Shown here: piece by piece, positions 29,519 to 35,579 of the stretch
Layout: each line of letters starts with the position of its first letter
Position numbering within the stretch: the stretch's first letter is position 1
The notes under the pieces: model-generated
Told to the model about the DNA's origin: nothing
Database searches by the model: none
What the model saw: the letters and a program-made list of their open reading frames with translations, nothing else
Source of the DNA: an uncultured Bacilli bacterium
GTDB lineage: Bacteria > Bacillota_I > Bacilli_A > RF39 > UBA660
Direction: 5' to 3'
DNA length: 35,579 nt
Assembly (NCBI GenBank): GCA_944329355.1
Contig: CALVID010000008.1
Location: forward strand, 1-35,579
Position numbers and translations under genes: made by a program

Positions 29519-32248
29519 ATGGATTATAAAGATACATTATTAATGCCAAAAACAGAATTTAAAATGAGGGGCAACTTAGCAGAAAATGAAGTTAAACAAC
29601 GCAAAGAATGGGATGAAATGGATTTATATAATCTAATCAAAAACAAAAATAAAAACAATAAACCATTCATCTTACACGACGGACCACCTTATGCGAATGG
29701 TAATATTCATCTAGGTCATTCATTAAATAAAATATTAAAAGATTTTATCAACCGTTCTAAAATGATGGAAGGCTACTATGTAGAATATATCCCAGGGTGG
29801 GATACTCATGGTCTACCTATCGAACAAGCTGTTACTAATAGTGGTGTAGATAGAAAAAAAATGACCATTGCTGAATTTAGAGAATACTGTAAAGAATATG
29901 CCTTAAAACAAGTAGAAACCCAAATGGAAGACTTCAAAAGACTAAATGTTATAGCCGATTGGGATAACCCATATATAACCTTAAATCCAGAATATGAAGC
30001 AAGACAAATTGAAGTATTTGCTAAAATGGCTGAAAAAGGTTTAATCTTTCAAGGATTAAAACCAGTTTATTGGTCTCCAAGTAGTGAAACCGCACTAGCT
30101 GAAGCTGAAATTGAATATAAAGATAAAACTGACCCATCAATCTACGTTGCCTTTACTATAGTAGAAGGAAATGATTATGCAGATAAAGGAGATAAATTAG
30201 TCATTTGGACAACAACACCTTGGACCTTACCTGGAAATATGGGTGTCTGTGCTGGTCCAGAATTTGAATATTCTAAAGTAAAAGTAGATGATAATAACTA
30301 TATTGTCGCAAGTAATCTATTAGAAGACTTAATGAAAGAATTTGAATTTGAAAACTATGAAGTATTATCAACCTTTAAAGGAAAAGATTTAGAAAATGTT
30401 ATCTATAAACATCCATTTATGGATAGAACATCCCCAGTTGTAACCGCAGACCATGTAACTTTAGATGCAGGAACAGGTTTAGTTCATACCGCTCCTTCAT
30501 ATGGTGAAGATGATTTCAACGTTGGAAAAAAATACAACTTAGGTATGGTAAATGGAGTAAATGATAACGGTGTTTTAAATGAAGAATCTGGAATGTTTGC
30601 AGGGTTAACAGTTGAAGAAGCTAATAAAAAAATCCCAGAATGGTTAAAAGAAAACGGTTATTTATTAAAATTAAAGAAAATAACTCACTCATATCCTCAT
30701 GACTGGCGAACAAAAAAACCAATCATCTTTAGAGCTACTAAACAATGGTTTTGTAGTGTAGATAAAATAAGAGATGAAATTTTAAAAGAATTAGATACCA
30801 ATGTTAAATTCCATACAGACTGGGGTAAAACTAGAATATATAACATGATTAAAGATAGGGGAGACTGGTGTATTTCAAGGCAAAGAGCTTGGGGTGTACC
30901 AATTCCAATCTTCTATAATGAAGATGGCTCAGCTATTGTTGATTATAATGTTATGATGCATGTAGCTTCATTATTTAGAAAATATGGCTCAAATATTTGG
31001 TTTGAAAAAGACGCTAAAGAATTACTTCCAAAAGGATATACTAATCCAGCTAGCCCAAATGGTAACTTTACTAAAGAAACAGATATCATGGATGTTTGGT
31101 TTGACTCAGGAACATCTTGGGCTGGAACCTTATTAGAAAGAAAATTACCTTATCCAGCTGATGTTTACTTAGAAGGCTCAGACCAATACCGTGGTTGGTT
31201 TAATTCATCATTAATTTGTAGTATGGCTTATAGTGGTCATAGTCCTTATAAAGAATTAGTTTCCGCAGGTTTTGTCTTAGATGGTAAAGGCTTTAAAATG
31301 AGTAAAAGCATTGGTAATATTGTAAGACCAATGGATGTTGTTGGTAAACAAGGTGCGGATATCTTAAGACTATGGGTAGCCAGCGTTGACTATACTGAAG
31401 ATGTTAGATTTAGTGATGAACTATTAGCTGGAGTTAAAGAATCATATAGAAAAATAAGAAATACATATAGATTTATGTTAGGTAACTTATTTGACTTTAA
31501 TCCAGATAAAGATAAAATACCTTATGATAAATTACCTATATCTGATAAATATATGTTATTAGAATTAAATGATATCATTGAAAAAGTAATCAAAGAATAC
31601 GATAATTATAACTTTGATGAAATTTATAAAATAATTAATAATTATGTCAATTCATTATCTAATTTCTACTTAGATTATACTAAAGATATTTTATATATTG
31701 AAAAATATGATAGTGATGAAAGAAGAAGTGTTCAAACCGTTTTATATGAAATCTTAACTTCATTAATTAAATTAATGGCTCCAATTTTACCTTATACATC
31801 AGAAGAAGTTTATAAATTACTTCCAGGTAAAAAAGAAAAGAGTGTTCATCTAGAAAACTTCCCAGAAGTAAAACCATATAAAGATGAAGTAGAAACAAAG
31901 GAAATATTCGAATTATTCTTTGAAATTAAAAATGATGTTTATAAAGCCTTAGAAGAAGCAAGAAACGAAAAAATAATCGGTAAATCTTTAGAAGCTAAAG
32001 TATTCTTAAATTTACGCGACGAAGATAAAGAAACATTAAAACCAATTTTAACAAAATTAAAACAATTATTCATTGTATCAGATGTTATCTTAACCCCAGA
32101 TGAACTTCCAAAATATGAATACTGTGAAGTTAAAGTTCAAAAATTTGATGGCGAAAGATGTGAAAGATGTTGGAATTACTTTAATGAAATTGACTTAACA
32201 GAACATCTATGTCCAAGATGCCATGAAATAATAAATGAAGAAAACTAG
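29519..32248 (+). CDS. ileS: Isoleucyl-tRNA synthetase
   Basis: A 909-residue class I synthetase of bacterial length. HLGH (64-67, within PPYANGNIHLGHS), GWDTHGLPIE, the CP1 editing domain with TTPWTLPGN and HTAPSYGEDDF, KMSKS at 593-597, the anticodon-binding helices, and a C-terminal zinc finger CERCW...CPRCH. The editing domain is complete. It is the last gene of the T-box operon, 14 bp after ddl, with its own AAGGAG. The stop codon lies in the terminator hairpin. Confidence 0.99.
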   Translation: MDYKDTLLMPKTEFKMRGNLAENEVKQRKEWDEMDLYNLIKNKNKNNKPFILHDGPPYANGNIHLGHSLNKILKDFINRSKMMEGYYVEYIPGWDTHGLPIEQAVTNSGVDRKKMTIAEFREYCKEYALKQVETQMEDFKRLNVIADWDNPYITLNPEYEARQIEVFAKMAEKGLIFQGLKPVYWSPSSETALAEAEIEYKDKTDPSIYVAFTIVEGNDYADKGDKLVIWTTTPWTLPGNMGVCAGPEFEYSKVKVDDNNYIVASNLLEDLMKEFEFENYEVLSTFKGKDLENVIYKHPFMDRTSPVVTADHVTLDAGTGLVHTAPSYGEDDFNVGKKYNLGMVNGVNDNGVLNEESGMFAGLTVEEANKKIPEWLKENGYLLKLKKITHSYPHDWRTKKPIIFRATKQWFCSVDKIRDEILKELDTNVKFHTDWGKTRIYNMIKDRGDWCISRQRAWGVPIPIFYNEDGSAIVDYNVMMHVASLFRKYGSNIWFEKDAKELLPKGYTNPASPNGNFTKETDIMDVWFDSGTSWAGTLLERKLPYPADVYLEGSDQYRGWFNSSLICSMAYSGHSPYKELVSAGFVLDGKGFKMSKSIGNIVRPMDVVGKQGADILRLWVASVDYTEDVRFSDELLAGVKESYRKIRNTYRFMLGNLFDFNPDKDKIPYDKLPISDKYMLLELNDIIEKVIKEYDNYNFDEIYKIINNYVNSLSNFYLDYTKDILYIEKYDSDERRSVQTVLYEILTSLIKLMAPILPYTSEEVYKLLPGKKEKSVHLENFPEVKPYKDEVETKEIFELFFEIKNDVYKALEEARNEKIIGKSLEAKVFLNLRDEDKETLKPILTKLKQLFIVSDVILTPDELPKYEYCEVKVQKFDGERCERCWNYFNEIDLTEHLCPRCHEIINEEN

Positions 32249-32263
32249 TTTAAAGCTAGTTTT
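32241..32263 (+). terminator. Terminator of the ileS operon
   Basis: AAAACTAG (32241-32248) pairs with CTAGTTTT (32256-32263) around 7 bases, with more T after it. It includes the ileS stop codon. Confidence 0.85.
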
Positions 32264-32274
32264 TTCTATTTCCT

Positions 32275-32298
32275 AAAACTGTGTCTAGACACACTTTT
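32275..32298. terminator. Palindromic terminator between ileS and sigK
   Basis: A 24-base hairpin: AAAA and TTTT flanks enclose the perfect palindrome GTGTCTAGACAC (32281-32292), with one C-C mismatch. The A/T flanks allow it to act on both strands, mainly for the leftward sigK transcript. Confidence 0.65.
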
Positions 32299-32304
32299 GA
32301 GAAA

Positions 32305-32997
32305 TTAACTATTTTTATTTTTAATAAATTCCCTAAGCATCTTAGTTAAAGCCCTTTTTTCAATTCTTGAAACATAACTTCTAGAAATACCCATTTCCTT
32401 CGCAATTTCCTTTTGAGTTATCTCATCTTTACCATCTAAACCATATCTTTTAATAATAATTTCTTTTTCTCTATCAGTCAAAACATTAAAATATTTTTTT
32501 AATAATTTTACATTATTTTGTATATGTATATCTAAAGCAAAATCAGGTTTATCAGTTTTCAAAATATCTAAAAAAGTAATTGCATTTCCTTCTTTATCAA
32601 AACCAATAGGTTCATCTATACTTATGTTTTTATTATTTTTCTTATCTGACCTAAAAAACATTAAAATCTCATTTTCAATGCATCTCGCACAGTAAGTAGT
32701 AAGTCTAGTTTTATATTTAAAAGAATAGCTATCAACCCCTTTAATTAAACCAATAGTTCCAATACTAATTAAATCATCAGACATATCAGACCCATGGTCA
32801 TATTTTTTCACAATATGAGCAACCAATCTTAAATTATGTTCTATAAGTTTATTTCTTGCCTCCATATCTCCCATATTCGCTAATTTAATATATTTCTCCT
32901 CATCTTCCTTAGATAAAGGATCAGGAAAAACATTATTAGAATAAGAAGCTGTAAAAAGATAAAAATCTTTAAATAGTTTCTTCAAAAAATCAAACAT
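32305..32997 (-). CDS. sigK: RNA polymerase sporulation sigma factor SigK
   Basis: A 230-residue sigma-70-family protein. The N-terminal hydrophobic lead FKDFYLFTASYSNNVFPDPL followed by NKLIEHNLRLVAHIVKKYDH and DDLISIGTIGLIKGVDSYSF is the SigK/SigE pattern, and region 4 ends with EIAKEMGISRSYVSRIEKRA. The lead has the typical pro-sequence before FPDPLS, so processing by a membrane protease is likely. It directs late mother-cell genes. The gene is uninterrupted (no skin element). A sigma-E-type -10 (CATATAAT read from 33022 to 33015) lies just upstream, fitting known control, although its -35 is weak. Confidence 0.93.
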   Translation of the reverse strand: MFDFLKKLFKDFYLFTASYSNNVFPDPLSKEDEEKYIKLANMGDMEARNKLIEHNLRLVAHIVKKYDHGSDMSDDLISIGTIGLIKGVDSYSFKYKTRLTTYCARCIENEILMFFRSDKKNNKNISIDEPIGFDKEGNAITFLDILKTDKPDFALDIHIQNNVKLLKKYFNVLTDREKEIIIKRYGLDGKDEITQKEIAKEMGISRSYVSRIEKRALTKMLREFIKNKNS

Positions 32998-33069
32998 ATC
33001 ACACCTCTAATAAAATTATATGTGATAAAAAAATTATAATACAAAAAAAACTAAGGAATAATCCTTAAT

Positions 33070-33696
33070 TTATATATGATTTATTATATTCATTAAAAAG
33101 GCAAATCCCATAGAAGCAGTAACAAAACATAAAACTACACAATCTAAAAATGTTCTAGTTAAATTTCCGTTAGAAAAAGCAATACCTTGTTTAGTAGCTT
33201 TAGTAAGTGTTTTACCTTTACTTTGACTAACTCCATTATTTTCTAATTCCGTATTTTCTTCATCATCATTATATATTTTATATAATTCTTGTCGAATAGC
33301 CTTTAATTGTTCTAAACTTACACTATCGATTTCTTTAGTTTGATCCATTGGATCATTAGTAACATTATTTTCATAATTGTCTATATTACTAGAGTTATAA
33401 TCAGTATGATTAGGTGTATGTTTTTTCTTATCTTGTAATAATTCCTCATAAAATGAACTATTAGAATATGGAGTATGTTCATTTTTTTCGTGATTTAAAT
33501 AAGAAAATGATTTACTATCAAAAGGATCATTGTCTAAAGAAAAAGATTTTGAATCGTTTTTATCATCTTCATCCCATTCTTCAAACAATTTTTCAATAGC
33601 ATCCAAGTTTTGACTAGTTCTTAACTCTTGACTAGTATTATTTAAATAATCATCACTATAATTTCTTTGATCAAAACCATAATCTCTATTGTCCAT
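33070..33696 (-). CDS. Acidic, probably tail-anchored membrane protein of unknown function
   Basis: A 208-residue protein: about 165 residues of hydrophilic, asparagine/aspartate/serine-rich sequence, probably disordered, then a basic stretch (KGKTLTKATKQG) and one C-terminal membrane segment (about 182-204, LDCVVLCFVTASMGFAFLMN). This is a cytoplasmic tail with a C-terminal anchor. No family recognised. GGAGG precedes the start. Position between sigK and an unknown operon gives no strong hint. Confidence 0.65.
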   Translation of the reverse strand: MDNRDYGFDQRNYSDDYLNNTSQELRTSQNLDAIEKLFEEWDEDDKNDSKSFSLDNDPFDSKSFSYLNHEKNEHTPYSNSSFYEELLQDKKKHTPNHTDYNSSNIDNYENNVTNDPMDQTKEIDSVSLEQLKAIRQELYKIYNDDEENTELENNGVSQSKGKTLTKATKQGIAFSNGNLTRTFLDCVVLCFVTASMGFAFLMNIINHI

Positions 33697-33818
33697 TTCA
33701 TAGCCTCCTATTTAAAATAAGTATACTACATTTATAAACTATTTTCAATGTTTTTATGATTTAACTTTCCAAAACGCCAAAACTTAAGTCCAAAGCCCTT
33801 TTTTTTATATCTAAAATT

Positions 33819-33827
33819 TGCTATAAT
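33819..33827 (+). promoter_or_regulatory. Extended -10 promoter for the 33852 gene and the prepilin
   Basis: TGCTATAAT with TATAAT at 33822-33827. No clear -35. The start codon is 25 bases past the -10, with GAGGGG between, so the leader is very short. Confidence 0.65.
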
Positions 33828-33851
33828 GTTAATGATAGAAGAGGGGATAAA

Positions 33852-34358
33852 ATGACAAACGAAGATATTTTAAATCAAAGGTTAAAAATGGAATTTCAAA
33901 ATCCAATTTATGATATTCTAGACGAAGCCATTATATATACTATGAACAAACATCATTATAAAAAATATGATCTTGTCAAACTTATAATGATGATATATAA
34001 AAAAGACTATTCATTTATAAGTAAAACTAATGATTATAGAGATCAGTTTCAACTGTTAGATGAATATTTTTATAAAGAATTTCATCATAGTGTAATGACA
34101 TTTTTAATGATAAAAAATATCTTAAAATTTAAAGGACAAAAAGAATATGATTCTATTACCGCTGATATAGCTAATATGGAGACTATTTTAAGAACTCAAA
34201 AGCACACTAAAGCTAAAGATTTATGCATTTTTTCATATCCAATAGAAAATGAAAAGTATAATGATCTAATGATGAACATTGAAGCAAATGATAACTTCAA
34301 ATATGCTCTAGCCATAATTTACGATAAAATTAAAAACGGTAATATCAAAAATATTTAA
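33852..34358 (+). CDS. Hypothetical cytosolic protein ahead of the prepilin gene
   Basis: A 168-residue, predominantly helical protein with no signal peptide or membrane segment and no family I recognise. Histidine/tyrosine/lysine-rich motifs (YTMNKHHYKKYDLVKLIMMI) may be part of a helical bundle. Strong GAGGGG before the ATG. It ends 18 bp before the prepilin gene, so the two are probably co-transcribed. Confidence 0.65.
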   Translation: MTNEDILNQRLKMEFQNPIYDILDEAIIYTMNKHHYKKYDLVKLIMMIYKKDYSFISKTNDYRDQFQLLDEYFYKEFHHSVMTFLMIKNILKFKGQKEYDSITADIANMETILRTQKHTKAKDLCIFSYPIENEKYNDLMMNIEANDNFKYALAIIYDKIKNGNIKNI

Positions 34359-34376
34359 TACAAAGTAGGTGATGAT

Positions 34377-35579
34377 ATGAAAAAAGGATTTACACTAGCA
34401 GAGATATTGGGGGTTATAGTAATAATAGGGATACTGTTGATATTAATTGTACCAACGATAATAAATAGAATTAATTCAAGTAGAGAAGAGGCAGAAAATG
34501 CTGGAAATAATATAATATATGATGCCGCCGATCAGTATATAAGAGAACATCCAGATGATTATCCACCAGGGAAAAGTGGTAGATATTGTATAGAGATAAA
34601 AAAACTAATAGAAGATGGAAAATTAGCAGAACCAGTTAAAGATGTAACAACAGGAGAAGATATATCAGATAAATCAGTTATGGTAACAATATATAGTGCT
34701 GGAACTAGGGATTATGAAATAAGAGATGGAGAAAACTGTGAAGCGATAGCAGCGTTACCAATGATAGATTTTAATGTAACTCCAAAAGGAAGTAGCTGGG
34801 TACCAAAAAGGACAGTAGAGATTATATGGCCAGCAATTGAAGGGACATATAAAGCGAGATATAGGATAAATAAAGGGGAATGGAAATATGTAGAGATAGA
34901 TAATAAAGTAGGAGGAAAAACCGAATTAATATTTGATAAATCCTCAAAATCAACCCCATTAGAAGCCCAGTATGTAGGAGAAGGAGGAGAAACATCAAGT
35001 AATAATATTATCAGTTCAAAGATAAATATAGTAAATGTCGATAGTGTTGCTCCAGAATGTAGTTTAAGGTTAAGTGGGACAAAAGGGACAAATGAATGGT
35101 ATAAATCAGATGTAAAAGTAGATTTTGGAGATAATAACAAGAATTTAACAGATGATTTAAGTGGAGTAGAAGACTATGGAATAAGTATAAAAAAAGAAAA
35201 TACATTTGGAAAGATAAGTAGCCAGACACAGAAAGAAGATACAGCAAGTATAACATATTATGGATATGTCAAAGATAAAGCTGGGAACATAGGAGTATGT
35301 GAAAGTACCTTTAAGAAAGATGCGACAAAACCAACAATATCATACACATTAAGGAAAATAAATAATGGAGTAGATGAAGGACCAGCGTATAGTAATCAAT
35401 GGAGTCAAAGACAAATAAAGAGGAAATTTGATCCAAAAGACAATTTAAGTGGAATAGCAAGAGTAGAATATAGTTATAATGGAACAAGTGGATGGACGAC
35501 AGAGGGCAATGTAGGCGATTGGCTTATGAATGAAGGGAAATTAGATGCTTATTGGCGAAGTGTTGATAATGCCGGTAAT
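34377..35579 (+). CDS. Type IV prepilin-like surface protein with Ig-like repeats, partial
   Basis: The frame begins at ATG 34377 (GTAGGTGAT upstream) and is still open at the window edge after 401 codons. The N-terminus MKKGFTLAEILGVIVIIGIL is a class III prepilin signal: prepilin peptidase would cut after G4, leaving F1 and the conserved E5 of the helix. Instead of a normal pilin of 100-180 residues, it goes on to a string of beta domains: first about 115-210, then VDSVAPECSLRLSGT...WYKSDVKV near 222, then KDATKPTISYTLRK near 318 with DNLSGIARVEYSYN. The repeated D-x-x-x-P start and SGV/SGI motifs mark Ig-like domains. Cysteines in each domain may form disulfides. Likely an adhesin displayed on a pilus or pseudopilus; the remaining machinery is not in the window. 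Confidence 0.85.
   Translation, partial: MKKGFTLAEILGVIVIIGILLILIVPTIINRINSSREEAENAGNNIIYDAADQYIREHPDDYPPGKSGRYCIEIKKLIEDGKLAEPVKDVTTGEDISDKSVMVTIYSAGTRDYEIRDGENCEAIAALPMIDFNVTPKGSSWVPKRTVEIIWPAIEGTYKARYRINKGEWKYVEIDNKVGGKTELIFDKSSKSTPLEAQYVGEGGETSSNNIISSKINIVNVDSVAPECSLRLSGTKGTNEWYKSDVKVDFGDNNKNLTDDLSGVEDYGISIKKENTFGKISSQTQKEDTASITYYGYVKDKAGNIGVCESTFKKDATKPTISYTLRKINNGVDEGPAYSNQWSQRQIKRKFDPKDNLSGIARVEYSYNGTSGWTTEGNVGDWLMNEGKLDAYWRSVDNAGN

Noticed and set aside
34712-35256. Two overlapping minus-strand frames opposite the prepilin gene
   Set aside because: They are shadows of the long plus-strand prepilin frame, lack ribosome-binding sites, and have low-complexity leucine/serine-rich translations.
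1-35579. TGA read as tryptophan (Mycoplasma-type code)
   Set aside because: TGG is used for conserved tryptophans and TGA terminates genes at family-typical lengths, for example ybeY, the endonuclease and yqfD.
1-35579. CRISPR array, tRNA or rRNA genes
   Set aside because: No regularly spaced repeat array and no cloverleaf or recognisable rRNA sequence was found on either strand by eye.

Overview
The window comes from a strongly A+T-rich, spore-forming, Gram-positive-type bacterium of the Bacillota. Sporulation genes (yqfC, yqfD, a SigK-type sigma factor), T-box riboswitches, SepF/DivIVA and an alpha2-type glycyl-tRNA synthetase all point that way. The style (short intergenic gaps, lysine/asparagine-rich proteins, prepilin with Ig-like repeats) resembles uncultured gut Bacilli of the RF39/Erysipelotrichia-like kind, but that placement is inference. 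The standard code is used: TGA ends several genes, for example ybeY.

Positions 69-10377 form an integrated mobile element of about 10.3 kb. It is bounded by a 9-bp direct repeat and carries a tyrosine integrase, a RepA/RecA-like ATPase and a DUF3173 (excisionase-type) protein on the minus strand, with a divergent XRE repressor and two matching 19-bp operators between them. It has no capsid, tail, conjugation or relaxase genes, so it looks like a satellite or mobilizable island. Its cargo is a C5-cytosine methyltransferase, a PD-(D/E)XK restriction endonuclease, an ASCH protein and a 1130-residue membrane YobI/KAP-type ATPase. The cargo is enclosed by a pair of long inverted repeats sharing a perfect 24-bp block; each copy also folds into two hairpins whose stems are kept while loops and stem lengths differ. 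No transposase lies between them. This bounded defence cassette inside an integrated element is the most unusual structure here. A TnpV gene and an unknown partner close the element.

Positions 10378-16316 hold a terminator, gene debris, a copper-type CsoR with its own promoter/operator followed by a solo B3/B4 protein, DUF1292 plus a coiled-coil protein, an NfeD/SPFH pair, and a PHP-family gene broken by one stop codon.

Positions 16411-22569 are the classical sporulation/housekeeping cluster: a sigma-E-like promoter, yqfC, yqfD, a VanZ gene where Bacillus has phoH, ybeY, dgkA, era, a small yqzL, recO, then a T-box and glyS. Positions 22588-24611 hold a lysine-rich unknown protein converging on an N-acetylmuramoyl-L-alanine amidase.

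Positions 24797-32248 are a division and cell-wall block: sepF, divIVA, an isoleucine T-box, alpha/beta hydrolase, a membrane-anchored MurF, ddl and ileS. The T-box therefore sits ahead of two peptidoglycan genes as well as the synthetase, and a second promoter lies after its terminator. The window ends with sigK and two unknown genes, then the start of a large type IV prepilin-like surface protein that runs off the edge.
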